Notes under the pieces: generated by a model
What the model saw: the letters and a program-made list of their open reading frames with translations, nothing else
Database searches by the model: none
What the model was told of the DNA's origin: nothing
Assembly: GCA_041739345.1 (NCBI GenBank)
Contig: JBGSNZ010000009.1
Coordinates: 1-64,000, forward strand
From: DIGJ01 sp041739345
Lineage (GTDB): Bacteria; Bacillota; Clostridia; Lachnospirales; Lachnospiraceae
Reading direction: 5' to 3'
DNA length: 64,000 nt
Translations under genes and position numbers: made by a program
Shown: positions 16,404 to 24,941 of the stretch, piece after piece
Position numbering within the stretch: position 1 is the first letter of the stretch
How the letters are laid out: each line of letters begins with the position of its first letter

Positions 16404-17696
16404 ATGTTAAAAGCTATTATTTTCGATATGGATGGTGTTATCATTGATAGTGAAGCTCTCCATGTAGAAGCTACTCTAAAAACATTGCAACACTATCATG
16501 TGTCTCCTAACTTTGATTATTTTAATCAGTTTGTCGGTACAACTGTTGAATTTACCTATGAAAAAATTCGTAATGACTTCCAATTAACCGATTCACTAGA
16601 AGACCTGTTACAGTTAGATAGACAAAACCTTAAAGAAATCTATTCGCTTCGTGGTATGACACCAGTTCCACATGTGATACCTTTTATCAAATCACTTTAT
16701 CAAAGTGGCATTCGTATGGTCATCGCATCCTCATCCACTCGTGAGAGAATCGAAGAAGTAATGAAAGTCTTTGGTATTTCCTCTTATTTTGAAGATTTTA
16801 TTTCAGGGGCTGAGTTAGTTCACTCCAAACCAGCTCCTGATATTTTTTTTAAAGCGTTAGACGTTTTATCATTACAAGCAAGTGAAGCCCTTGTTATCGA
16901 GGATTCTAAAAATGGATGTCTTGCTGCAAAAGCTGCAAACATAGCTTGTATCGGCTATATTAACCCAAATTCAGGAAATCAGGACTTGTACTGTGCTGCT
17001 GTGGCAATTGAGTCCTTCAAATCAATTAATACAACGTATTTGAATGAAGTATGTCTTCGTTCAAATGGTGAACCTGTCACTATTGCGACGACAAATCGAC
17101 TTATAATAAAGGAACTCGCAGTAAGTGACACGGACTCCCTTTTACAACTTTATAAGGATAAAGATGTAGTTAATTATATCGATTCTATGGATGACGACGA
17201 TGAAGTCGAAGCGGAAAAAATAGATGCTTATTTTAAAACAATCTATCCTTTTTATGGATATGGTCTGTGGGGTGTCTTTCAAAAAGGCACAAATGAACTG
17301 ATAGGACGTTGTGGTATTCAAAATCAAATGATTGACGGGAAACAAGAAATTGAACTTTCCTATATGATTGGAAAACAATATTGGTGCAATGGATATGCAT
17401 TGGAAGCCTGCCAACATATACTTCGTATTGCCAATTCACGCTTTGATATTAATAGAATTGTTGCTGCAATTGATACGAGGAATGCTTCATCTATTCATCT
17501 AGCTATAAAGCTTGGAATGACTCTGGAAAAAACAATTAATTACCATAACCGAACATGTTATCTTTATACGCTAGATTTAATAAAAAAGAGACATTTGGAA
17601 GCACGCAATCATGTCATAAAACAATATAATGCCACTCCGGATACTAGCGTTTATAGCAAGCGTTTTACACACAAATTAAAGCGAAATCATTTATAA
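16404..17696 (+). CDS. HAD hydrolase fused to a GNAT acetyltransferase
   Basis: 430 residues with two complete domains. Residues 1-~215 are a beta-phosphoglucomutase-like HAD phosphatase: nucleophile Asp8 in FDMDGVIIDSE, SSSTRERIEEV, SKPAPDIF and EDSKNGCLAA. Residues ~225-395 are a RimJ/RimL-type GNAT (LIIKELAVSDTDSLLQLYKD, YWCNGYALEACQHIL, NASSIHLAIKLGM). A basic tail follows. The frame is continuous, so this is a fusion and not two genes. Substrates are not evident. AAAGGA precedes the ATG, and a terminator follows directly. Confidence 0.9.
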   Translation: MLKAIIFDMDGVIIDSEALHVEATLKTLQHYHVSPNFDYFNQFVGTTVEFTYEKIRNDFQLTDSLEDLLQLDRQNLKEIYSLRGMTPVPHVIPFIKSLYQSGIRMVIASSSTRERIEEVMKVFGISSYFEDFISGAELVHSKPAPDIFFKALDVLSLQASEALVIEDSKNGCLAAKAANIACIGYINPNSGNQDLYCAAVAIESFKSINTTYLNEVCLRSNGEPVTIATTNRLIIKELAVSDTDSLLQLYKDKDVVNYIDSMDDDDEVEAEKIDAYFKTIYPFYGYGLWGVFQKGTNELIGRCGIQNQMIDGKQEIELSYMIGKQYWCNGYALEACQHILRIANSRFDINRIVAAIDTRNASSIHLAIKLGMTLEKTINYHNRTCYLYTLDLIKKRHLEARNHVIKQYNATPDTSVYSKRFTHKLKRNHL

Positions 17697-17708
17697 AATC
17701 GCAAAAAG

Positions 17709-17754
17709 AACCCTTTGCAAATTCTGGATTAATAATTTGCAAAGGGTTTTTTTT
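17709..17754. terminator. Intrinsic terminator between convergent genes
   Basis: A 15-bp stem AACCCTTTGCAAATT / AATTTGCAAAGGGTT followed by an eight-T run on the plus strand, directly after the HAD-GNAT gene. It also has an A-rich 5' side, so it may act on the lipoprotein gene from the other strand. Confidence 0.9.
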
Positions 17755-17756
17755 GC

Positions 17757-18137
17757 TTAGGGATTTACTGTAGTATTAGGTGCATTTGTATTTAGCTTTT
17801 TATTTGAGTTGTTTGTAGCAGTGTTGTTTGTAGTAGTTTTGTCATCATCAGTTAAAGCATCTTTGACTTTCTCTCCTGCTTCTTCAAGGTCATCTGCAAT
17901 GCCATCATTCGTGGTGTTTGTAGTAGTCCCCGGAGTCGTTCCCGTTTTGGTTCCCGTTGTAGTAGTTGTTGTACCGTTCGTTGTAGTTCCAGTGGTGGTG
18001 GTTCCGTTCGTTGTCGTACCGGTAGTTGTACCAGTCGTTGCTTCAGGAGTTGCTGCATCATCATTATCCGTACATCCTACTAATAATCCTAATGATAGGC
18101 AACTTATTGCTAAAAACAGATAAATTCTTTTTTTCAT
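17757..18137 (-). CDS. Small Thr-rich lipoprotein
   Basis: 126 residues. A signal peptide with lipobox (MKKRIYLFLAISCLSLGLLVGC) predicts Cys22 lipidation and membrane anchoring on the outer face. Residues ~30-75 are low-complexity repeats of Thr, Gly and Asn, followed by an acidic/Lys segment and an Asn/Thr-rich end. There is no enzymatic motif; function unknown, possibly a cell-surface spacer. AGGAGGAG precedes the start. The repeated ACN codons may expand or contract by slippage. A Val/Pro-rich frame on the opposite strand is a shadow of this composition. Confidence 0.85.
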   Translation of the reverse strand: MKKRIYLFLAISCLSLGLLVGCTDNDDAATPEATTGTTTGTTTNGTTTTGTTTNGTTTTTTGTKTGTTPGTTTNTTNDGIADDLEEAGEKVKDALTDDDKTTTNNTATNNSNKKLNTNAPNTTVNP

Positions 18138-18203
18138 GGAATTCTCCTCCTAAAATTATTTACAGATGTAGTATTCCACGAAGACCATATATTATGCAGA
18201 GAT

Positions 18204-18947
18204 TTAAATCCTTTTCATCGTTCGAATTATATTTTTTTCTTCCTTTGAAACACGATTTGATTCTATTATTTTTTGAAGCGATTTATTATATGTAAATTTA
18301 GATAAATGATTATTTTTCAGATAGTTTAAAGTTTTATTTTGAAATTTCACATAAGCTACTGATACAAGCCATGCAATTGCCATGTTTACATAATAGTCTT
18401 CCTGTTTTACTTGATCACAGGTTAATAGTACCTGATCAATATAGTCGTCCCTTAGATAATAATCCATTAATAAAACAATCCCCATACGTACTTTAAATTC
18501 ATCCGATTCATCCACATATTGAAGTATAACGTTCCAGAATTCCTCGGGATGATTATTTATAATTTTCATTCCACCACAAAACATATCACAAGTAGCCCAA
18601 TTATCAATCTTTGGTGCAAAATTAGATATATGCTGCTTCGTCTCATCTAAATTTGACTTTTTCGTATTTGAACTATATCCAATCACCATACCTTCCATCA
18701 CACTCTGCTCATAATAGAAATTTCCCTGCTTGAATTGTTTATTGGATTGATGTAAAAAATCCTCATAATTCCCTTTACTAATCTGCTTTGCTATTTCACG
18801 CATCTTAGGTGTTCTTATTCCTATTAAATGTTCAATGCCCGGTATCAACTTGCTATTAAAATTTCGATATTCCACATCTTCCATCTCTTTTAAATATACT
18901 ACAAATTTTTTGTATTCTTTCTCTGTCCAAGCTTCTAACTCCCACAT
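18204..18947 (-). CDS. AlkD-like DNA alkylation repair protein
   Basis: 247 residues starting at the ATG at 18947. GAGGAAAG lies just upstream, and the longer frame would need a TTG. It matches the AlkD/ALK HEAT-repeat DNA glycosylase family: IGIRTPKMREIAKQI near the N-terminus and NWATCDMF in the middle, which carries the Trp-Asp region of the family. AlkD excises bulky N3- or N7-alkylpurines. It is the third gene of a repair operon, 27 bases after the TIGR03915-type gene, and probably shares the SOS-type promoter at ~21.18 kb. Confidence 0.85.
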   Translation of the reverse strand: MWELEAWTEKEYKKFVVYLKEMEDVEYRNFNSKLIPGIEHLIGIRTPKMREIAKQISKGNYEDFLHQSNKQFKQGNFYYEQSVMEGMVIGYSSNTKKSNLDETKQHISNFAPKIDNWATCDMFCGGMKIINNHPEEFWNVILQYVDESDEFKVRMGIVLLMDYYLRDDYIDQVLLTCDQVKQEDYYVNMAIAWLVSVAYVKFQNKTLNYLKNNHLSKFTYNKSLQKIIESNRVSKEEKNIIRTMKRI

Positions 18948-18974
18948 ATCATCTTTCCTCAATTCTAAGATTTA

Positions 18975-19754
18975 TCATTTTACTTTATATGGAATTTCTC
19001 GCATAAATTCCCGATAACGATTTGGAAGCATCTGCTTTTGCAGTTTATCATTGATACGTTCTTTGATTGCCATGGTATCTACAAATGTTTTCCAAAAAAT
19101 TTGCATATTTAGTTCCGAATCACTGAACTGGTCCAAACCGCTTAGGTTAAGTTCCTTTCCATCTACCAATATCCATGGATAACGGCTCCTATGAACTGCT
19201 ACAAGATTTCTTCCTTCATCATAAATCATCCAGTTTTCTTCTGTCAAGCGATCCTCAAAATGGGGTGCAATCAATGTAAGAATATTGTTTTCAGGACGAA
19301 TTCGGGATAAAAGAATCGAGTTTTTTAATTCACTAAATCTCACAAACTGCATATAACGACTAACTTCATAATTTACACAACGCTCTATCTCAAAGACTGG
19401 AAGCACATACGGATGGCTTAGCTGATTTAAGACCGACCTACCTGTTGTAAATCCCAGTTGCAAAAAGCGATATATCGCATCTGACCTTCCTTTTTGCTTT
19501 GACAATGCGCTTTTAATTACGACTTCATATGCATCCAAAGAAATTTTTTTCTTAATAGAAGCTGCAACTTTTTCTGCCTTTTCTTCATCGACAAGTGTAT
19601 CTATATACTCAGTGAAGAGTTCCAGATTGGTATCTGCATCTGTTTCTGATATCACAATATCAGCATGTCCGTACCTACTCTCATAGGCATCGTAAATTGC
19701 TGTAAAAATACCATCTACGCTCCCATCACAACGATAAACACGTTTCTGTTTCAT
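18975..19754 (-). CDS. TIGR03915-type putative DNA repair protein (DUF4130)
   Basis: 259 residues. Starts VYRCDGSVDGIFTAIYDAYESR, the typical N-terminus of the DUF4130 family that always accompanies a radical SAM DNA-repair-like protein. The C-terminal part has FEDRLTEENWMIYDEGRNLVAVH and a run of basic residues. It lies 16 bases after the radical SAM gene. The biochemical role is unknown; co-occurrence suggests that the pair recognises or processes damaged or modified bases. Confidence 0.85.
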   Translation of the reverse strand: MKQKRVYRCDGSVDGIFTAIYDAYESRYGHADIVISETDADTNLELFTEYIDTLVDEEKAEKVAASIKKKISLDAYEVVIKSALSKQKGRSDAIYRFLQLGFTTGRSVLNQLSHPYVLPVFEIERCVNYEVSRYMQFVRFSELKNSILLSRIRPENNILTLIAPHFEDRLTEENWMIYDEGRNLVAVHRSRYPWILVDGKELNLSGLDQFSDSELNMQIFWKTFVDTMAIKERINDKLQKQMLPNRYREFMREIPYKVK

Positions 19755-19770
19755 CCCTTCTACTCCTTAC

Positions 19771-21135
19771 TTAGAATAAGTTTCCCAAACCCATATCATC
19801 AAACAAAGAAAGTTGTTGAAAGACGCCACTTCCACCTACTCCTGCAGGAAGTTTCTCTTTTATTTCTAACATATGGTTGATAATATAATCTGCCTCAATT
19901 TTAACCGGGTACATCATCTTTCCATTACACGTAATAAAATAGATGGAGCGTTTTAAAACAACTCCCAGCTTCTTTAAATCGGGATAATCTAAAATCGCGG
20001 TCTTTCTAGCTGCGATAATTCTCTTTGCTGACTTTACCCCTATTCCAGGTACACGAAGCAATGCATAGTAATCTGCCTTGTTTACTTCGAGTGGAAACAG
20101 TTCCAAGTGACTCAGTGCCCAATTGCATTTTGGATCAAGCAAAACATTAAAGTTTGGCGTATTTTCTGATAAAATTTCATCTGCCTCAAATCCATAAAAC
20201 CGAAGAAGCCAGTCGGCCTGATATAAACGATGCTCACGTAAAAGAGGCGGACCACCCGGCAAAGAAGGAAGACTGCTATCTTGTGTTGTATTTATAAAGG
20301 CTGAATAAAATACTCGTTTTAAATCAAACTTATCATAAAGAGACTCCGCTACCTTCATAATCTGATAATCCGTCTCTGGTGTAGCTCCTATTATCATCTG
20401 TGTACTTTGGCCAGCAGGAACAAAAAGCTTTTCTTGCTTGCGAACAGCTACCTGCGTATTATTTTGTCTTACCACGATTTCATTACGCCCTTGGAGGCGA
20501 TATTTACTTGCTTCCTTCCCCAGTTGAATCTGCTTCATAGGTCTAAGTATGTTCGTTCTATTTTTATTCGGTGCAAGCGTCTTTAATCCTTCTGCCGTAG
20601 GAAGTTCTAAATTAATACTCATTCGATCCGCCAAAAAACCAGTTTTCTCAATAAGACTGTCATCTGCTCCAGGGATTCCTTTCACATGAATATATCCGTT
20701 GAAATGATATTCTTCTCGCAGAAGTCGCAGTGTTTCATAAAGCTGCTCCATTGTATAATTTGGGTTTTTTATGACACCTGAACTTAAGAAGAGACCTTCA
20801 ATATAGTTTCTACGGTAAAATTCAATGGTTAAATCTGCAACCTCTTTCGGTGTAAAAGAAGTACGAACAACATCCCTCGAACTTCGATTCACACAATATT
20901 TGCAATCATATATACACTCGTTACTAAATAAAATTTTCAAAAGAGAAATGCAGCGACCGTCTGCCGCAAAACAATGACAAAGGCCTGCTGCTACTGTATT
21001 GCCTATACTACCCGCCACACCTTTTCGGTCAACTCCACTTGAAGTACATGCAACATCATACTTTGCAGCATCCGAAAGAATAGAAAGCTTTTCCGCTATA
21101 CTATTTGTCTTGTCTGAAAATAAAACCTGATTCAT
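19771..21135 (-). CDS. Radical SAM putative DNA modification/repair protein (TIGR03916 type)
   Basis: 454 residues. The radical SAM cluster motif is CIYDCKYC near residue 60 (CX3CX2C). A C-terminal helix-hairpin-helix (LLRVPGIGVKSAKRIIAARK, about 375-395) suggests DNA binding. The two together define the radical SAM partner of the DUF4130 protein encoded next. It is the first gene of an apparent three-gene operon with AlkD. Its promoter carries two LexA/DinR-like boxes, pointing to damage induction. GGAGGGG lies upstream of the ATG. The reaction is not known. Confidence 0.88.
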   Translation of the reverse strand: MNQVLFSDKTNSIAEKLSILSDAAKYDVACTSSGVDRKGVAGSIGNTVAAGLCHCFAADGRCISLLKILFSNECIYDCKYCVNRSSRDVVRTSFTPKEVADLTIEFYRRNYIEGLFLSSGVIKNPNYTMEQLYETLRLLREEYHFNGYIHVKGIPGADDSLIEKTGFLADRMSINLELPTAEGLKTLAPNKNRTNILRPMKQIQLGKEASKYRLQGRNEIVVRQNNTQVAVRKQEKLFVPAGQSTQMIIGATPETDYQIMKVAESLYDKFDLKRVFYSAFINTTQDSSLPSLPGGPPLLREHRLYQADWLLRFYGFEADEILSENTPNFNVLLDPKCNWALSHLELFPLEVNKADYYALLRVPGIGVKSAKRIIAARKTAILDYPDLKKLGVVLKRSIYFITCNGKMMYPVKIEADYIINHMLEIKEKLPAGVGGSGVFQQLSLFDDMGLGNLF

Positions 21136-21150
21136 CCTTTCCCCTCCAAT

Positions 21151-21200
21151 CGAACGTCTGTTCTAATTCTATTTTACCACACATATGTTCGATTGAGCAA
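21151..21200 (-). promoter_or_regulatory. SOS-type promoter with two LexA/DinR-like boxes
   Basis: On the minus strand TTGCTC (21195-21200), an 18-base spacer and TAAAAT (21171-21176) form a promoter for the repair operon. CGAACATATGTGTG (21178-21191) fills the spacer and CGAACGTCTGTTCT (21151-21164) follows the -10. Both match the Firmicute DinR/LexA pattern CGAAC-N4-GTTYG with one or two deviations. Confidence 0.65.
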
Positions 21201-21239
21201 GAACTTTTTCTTGCTTTTTTTTTATGCATACTTCATAAT
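21196..21239 (+). promoter_or_regulatory. Forward promoter/leader of the NarL-type two-component genes
   Basis: TTGCTT (21211-21216), a 17-base spacer and CATAAT (21234-21239) form a candidate promoter. It overlaps a terminator-like hairpin (AGCAAGAA / TTCTTGCT then eight T, 21196-21223) that could stop transcripts entering from upstream. Confidence 0.45.
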
Positions 21240-21271
21240 AAAGGGAGAATTTTCAAGGGGAGGAATACATT

Positions 21272-22408
21272 ATGGCACAGCGAATCATGGATAAATTTTT
21301 TTTATTAGGATGTTCCTCTATGCTATATTATTTTGCCCTGTCTCAACGCCGCATTTTTGTTTTGATACCAATTTTTCTTGTTTTTACCTTGTGTTCCATG
21401 GGTACCTTTTTTAAAAATGTATATCTTCATTTGGCAATTTACTTAGTATATCTTGGCATATGCTGTTTTTTCCCTTTCTTCACAATCTTTATTCCTGTCG
21501 TCATATATGAATTAGAATATACTGCCTTTAATTGGAGTTCCATATTTTGCATTCTCCCTTTTATTTTGTTTTGGGATAGTTTTTCACCTATTATTATTGT
21601 GTTTACTGCCTTATTTTTTGCACTATCCATCTTTTTATACTTTAAGACTTCCACCATCGAACTGCTCCAAAATGATTATGAAGCATTCCGAAAGACTGCA
21701 AAAGAACTCTCCTTGGTACAAGAAGAAAAGAATAAGAGTATTTTGGAAAATCAGGATTATGAAATACAAACTGCTACTTTAAATGAACGAAATCGAATTT
21801 CGAAAGATATCCATGATCATGTAGGACACCTTCTTTCTCGCTCCCTCATTCAGATAGGCGCTTTATTAACCATTTCAAAGGAAGAACCTGTTCGGGAAGG
21901 TCTTACTGACCTGAAAGCATCCATATCGGAAGGAATGGATACCATACGTGCAAGTATCCACAATATGCATGATGAATCCATTGACTTAGAACGATGCGTA
22001 AATGAATTGATTCGAGATTTTACTTATTGCCACATCGAATATCACTATGATATACACTTTACTCTACCACTCAAATTAAAGTATTGCTTTATTGCGATTA
22101 TAAAAGAATCGTTGTCTAATATAATTAAACACGGCAAAGAAGTAAGTGAAGTTTTCTTGGATCTATCCGAAGCTGACAGCAGTTATCAATTGCATATCTG
22201 TGACAATGGTATCCTTTCTGAAAAAACTGCATTTATGGTGCTAAAGTGTCAATCCCGTTCCGAATATCCCGAAGGATTAGGACTACAGAGTATATCTGAC
22301 CGTGTAAAAGGATTTAATGGAAAGTTTTCAATACAAACTACAAATGGTTTTGAAATTATGATAACCATACCAAAGGAGAATGAAAGTTATGAAACTGTTA
22401 CTCATTGA
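21272..22408 (+). CDS. NarL-system sensor histidine kinase (HisKA_3 type)
   Basis: 378 residues. Residues ~8-130 hold four to five hydrophobic membrane segments with no large extracellular domain. A coiled segment follows, then the HisKA_3 phosphoacceptor block (NERNRISKDIHDHVGHLLSR, His about 184). A C-terminal HATPase domain is present (AIIKESLSNIIKHGKEV, GLGLQSISDRVKGFNG). The membrane layout suggests intramembrane or lipid/peptide sensing, as in DesK- or LiaS-like kinases. The signal is unknown. It overlaps the response regulator gene by 20 bases. GGGGAGG precedes the start. Confidence 0.92.
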   Translation: MAQRIMDKFFLLGCSSMLYYFALSQRRIFVLIPIFLVFTLCSMGTFFKNVYLHLAIYLVYLGICCFFPFFTIFIPVVIYELEYTAFNWSSIFCILPFILFWDSFSPIIIVFTALFFALSIFLYFKTSTIELLQNDYEAFRKTAKELSLVQEEKNKSILENQDYEIQTATLNERNRISKDIHDHVGHLLSRSLIQIGALLTISKEEPVREGLTDLKASISEGMDTIRASIHNMHDESIDLERCVNELIRDFTYCHIEYHYDIHFTLPLKLKYCFIAIIKESLSNIIKHGKEVSEVFLDLSEADSSYQLHICDNGILSEKTAFMVLKCQSRSEYPEGLGLQSISDRVKGFNGKFSIQTTNGFEIMITIPKENESYETVTH

Positions 22409-23027
22409 TGATGATAAATTAGTCTGTTCCTCGCTAAAGACAATTTTATCTTCTGATATCAATATCAATGTCGTAGGAATGGGGTATGATGGTGAAGATG
22501 CCTGCCGTCTTTATGAAGAACTTCTTCCTGACGTACTTTTGATGGATATTCGAATGGACAAAATGACTGGCTTGGAAGCCGGTGAAAAAATTCTTGCACT
22601 ACATAAGGATGCCAAGATACTTTACCTAACCACATTTTTAGATGATGATTATATTATTAAAGCTTTAAATATTGGTGCTAAGGGATATATGCTAAAACAA
22701 GATTTTGATGGTATTCTTGCCGCACTCAAGGCCGTAGAACAAGGACACAATATCTATGGAACTGAAATTGTAAATAAACTTCCTAATTTACTGAATCACT
22801 CAGAGGATTCTTTTTCTTATGAACAATACGGAATCACAGATAAAGAATTTGATATCATCCTTCAAATTGCAGAGGGGTTATCCAATAAGGAAATCGCAGA
22901 TACCTTGTTTTTAAGTGAGGGAACCGTAAGAAATTATATCAGCTTAGTTTTAGAAAAATTAGATTTAAGAGATCGTACACAAATTGCTATCTTTTATTAT
23001 AAACATAAAAATAGTTTTTTACATTAA
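22389..23027 (+). CDS. NarL/FixJ-family response regulator
   Basis: 212 residues from the ATG at 22389; the ATG 9 bases earlier is too close to the AAGGAG site. The receiver domain has DDDK near the N-terminus and the phosphoacceptor Asp in DVLLMDIRMDKMTG. The C-terminal LuxR-type helix-turn-helix is at about 145-205 (ITDKEFDIILQIAEGLSNKE, SEGTVRNYISLVLEKL). It is the cognate partner of the overlapping kinase. No transporter or obvious target lies beside the pair. Confidence 0.94.
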   Translation: MKLLLIDDDKLVCSSLKTILSSDININVVGMGYDGEDACRLYEELLPDVLLMDIRMDKMTGLEAGEKILALHKDAKILYLTTFLDDDYIIKALNIGAKGYMLKQDFDGILAALKAVEQGHNIYGTEIVNKLPNLLNHSEDSFSYEQYGITDKEFDIILQIAEGLSNKEIADTLFLSEGTVRNYISLVLEKLDLRDRTQIAIFYYKHKNSFLH

Positions 23028-23051
23028 TACTGTAATGTAAAAAACTATTTT
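23008..23051. terminator. Hairpin between the response regulator and tRNA-Thr
   Basis: A 19-bp perfect stem AAAATAGTTTTTTACATTA / TAATGTAAAAAACTATTTT with a 6-base loop overlaps the last codons of the response regulator gene. There is no good U-run on the plus strand (GGGGGC follows). It may serve both convergent transcripts. Confidence 0.55.
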
Positions 23052-23067
23052 GGGGGCAAAAAAAGAA

Positions 23068-23140
<73 letters not shown>

Positions 23141-23286
23141 TTACTTTATTTATTATACCTACTCTGCTTTCATTTTGCAAGTAGTTAATATTATATTTTC
23201 TAAATTATTTAAACAGTATATTCACAAGAAACAAACTATTCTACATCTATAGTGTTGTACGTGCTAAATATCTTGTTTAGGGAAAA

Positions 23287-23469
23287 TCATTTATCCTTTT
23301 TCCTCATATTAAATATTAAAGAAATACAAAAATCTACTATTGCCATTACTAAGCCACCAAAAACTGCAAGTAAAAAATTTATTTCAGTGCCTTTTATTAA
23401 ATCAACAATAACTAACCCTATCATAATCGAAATTCCCCAAAAAATTGCCTTTGTAATATTTGATTTCAT
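23287..23469 (-). CDS. Small two-helix membrane protein
   Basis: 60 residues with two hydrophobic stretches (about 7-24 and 31-52) and a charged tail MRKKDK. A strong GGAGGGG site lies 8 bases before the ATG, so it is probably a real gene. No family recognised. It starts 32 bases after the end of the next leftward-encoded gene and may be cotranscribed with it. Confidence 0.65.
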   Translation of the reverse strand: MKSNITKAIFWGISIMIGLVIVDLIKGTEINFLLAVFGGLVMAIVDFCISLIFNMRKKDK

Positions 23470-23501
23470 TGCTAATTCCCCTCCATATAATAAATTGTGA
23501 A

Positions 23502-23885
23502 TTAAATCTTCCAGTACACTCCATTGGGCATTCTACATAAATAACCCTGGTATTTTTCCTTTATTTCTCCACTATTTAAATCTCTTACTATTACATTTTC
23601 ATGATATTCTGGATTCTCATACCATTCAGAAAAATATAAATCTTCTCCATCACGGAATAGTAATCCCTCAGTTTGTCCTATCTCTATTTTTTTATTTTCC
23701 GGCCAAACAATCTCATAGATACCATTGTTTGCATCCCTGCAAAGCATTAGTGGGGAAACTTTTAACATAAGATTATAACAATCTTCAACAATCCCTAATG
23801 CTAGTTCTTTTATCATCTCAAGCCTTTGTTTATCAGCAAAATAGCTATAAATCTGGATTCTTTGTTTAGAAAAATCCACACTCAA
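23502..23885 (-). CDS. Hypothetical protein
   Basis: 127 residues, soluble, with no signal peptide. The frame starts at a TTG (23885) or a GTG two codons later; GAGGAAA lies upstream of both, so the start is uncertain. Residues 70-127 are rich in aromatic and acidic residues (GEDLYFSEWYENPEYH). I do not recognise a family. It lies among other small unrecognised genes on the same strand, downstream of the DUF1801-like gene. Confidence 0.6.
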   Translation of the reverse strand: MSVDFSKQRIQIYSYFADKQRLEMIKELALGIVEDCYNLMLKVSPLMLCRDANNGIYEIVWPENKKIEIGQTEGLLFRDGEDLYFSEWYENPEYHENVIVRDLNSGEIKEKYQGYLCRMPNGVYWKI

Positions 23886-23958
23886 AAATCTAATTTCCTC
23901 GTCTAAAAATTCTTATTTCATAACCAGAGACTAAAATTTTTCGTTCATAGATTTGCAT

Positions 23959-24291
23959 TCACTCTATAAGTGTTTCATTAAAAATATTTGCTAAAACATC
24001 GTCTGGTATGTTCTGATTAAGATAAATCTGTAACATACCCTTTGGTGTAATTTTAAATTGTTCCAATTGATGTTTATGTTCCATAATAGCCTTTGCTTCA
24101 ATATTTATATGGTCTTTAAATGCTATAATTCGAATAAATTTTTCCCCAACATAATAACTCGGAATTTTTGCCCATAATTTTTCTTCAATCTCGCAAGGAA
24201 TACTTTGAAGTATCAGATTTCTTAAATTAATAAAGAGTTTTTGTATGCCATCGCTATACTTTTTAGTATACTCCTGAATATCTACATTCAT
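23959..24291 (-). CDS. DUF1801/YdhG-family protein
   Basis: 110 residues from the ATG at 24291, which has GGAGG 7 bases upstream; the longer frame would need a TTG that overlaps the site. The pattern YSDGIQKLFINLRNLI, then EIEEKLWAKIPSYYVG and FKDHINIEA resembles the DUF1801/YdhG family. These small proteins have a frataxin-like fold and unknown function. A single domain with no partner evident. Confidence 0.7.
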   Translation of the reverse strand: MNVDIQEYTKKYSDGIQKLFINLRNLILQSIPCEIEEKLWAKIPSYYVGEKFIRIIAFKDHINIEAKAIMEHKHQLEQFKITPKGMLQIYLNQNIPDDVLANIFNETLIE

Positions 24292-24394
24292 CTGACTATT
24301 CCTCCACAATTTTAAAACTCAATTAATACTTATCCAGAATCTTTGTTCAACTATCCCATCCTGTTTTTACAATTAGTAATTAAATGCAGTATCA

Positions 24395-24910
24395 TTAATT
24401 AACATATACTGTTACTGGTATGATTTTCCCATTAATATCATAAATAGTAAAACTATCACAATTATCAGGAAGAACAACAGCAAAGGGTTTCATTGGTTCA
24501 ACTAATATTGGAGAAATTTCTTTGTTACCAAAAACAATTTTTTCTACCTTGTTAGTGTTCATTGAAAGGAGTGCGGAGCCGTTATTCGTATAGGTAAATT
24601 CTGCTACGCCATCCGATATAGCTCCAACAGAACCACCTGCATAAAAGAAATAACCAAAAGAAAATCCATTACGGTTCAAGTAGATAGAGAATACCGAATC
24701 TTGCATTTGTTCATCATAAAAAATCATTGCTCCAATCTTATCATTTACTGATTTTGCAACAGCCCAGGATTTATCAATATACTGACTGCTTCTAGCATCT
24801 TGTTCCAATTTTGAATCAGAAACTCCAAAAATGTCAAAAGTAAAGAGCAGTAGGTATATAAGTAATGTACTCATGACAATAGCAATAATTCTTATAAGTA
24901 TTTTCTTCAT
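24395..24910 (-). CDS. Hypothetical membrane-anchored extracellular protein
   Basis: 171 residues. An N-terminal hydrophobic segment (about residues 5-27, KKILIRIIAIVMSTLLIYLL) acts as signal anchor. The remaining ~140 residues are predicted to be outside the cell, with many aromatic and Gly residues and no Cys except one near the C-terminus. A GGGAG site precedes the ATG. No family recognised. Confidence 0.6.
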   Translation of the reverse strand: MKKILIRIIAIVMSTLLIYLLLFTFDIFGVSDSKLEQDARSSQYIDKSWAVAKSVNDKIGAMIFYDEQMQDSVFSIYLNRNGFSFGYFFYAGGSVGAISDGVAEFTYTNNGSALLSMNTNKVEKIVFGNKEISPILVEPMKPFAVVLPDNCDSFTIYDINGKIIPVTVYVN

Positions 24911-24941
24911 AGCAAATCTCCCACTTAATCATAATTTATTT

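Noticed and set aside
17809..18123. Plus-strand frame rich in Val and Pro opposite the Thr-rich lipoprotein
   Set aside because: It is the complement of repeated Thr codons, has no ribosome binding site, and the minus-strand frame has a signal peptide and lipobox.
21196..21223. Hairpin plus T-run read as a terminator of an upstream plus-strand gene
   Set aside because: No plus-strand gene lies upstream; the T-run is also part of the two-component promoter, so it was noted only as a leader feature.
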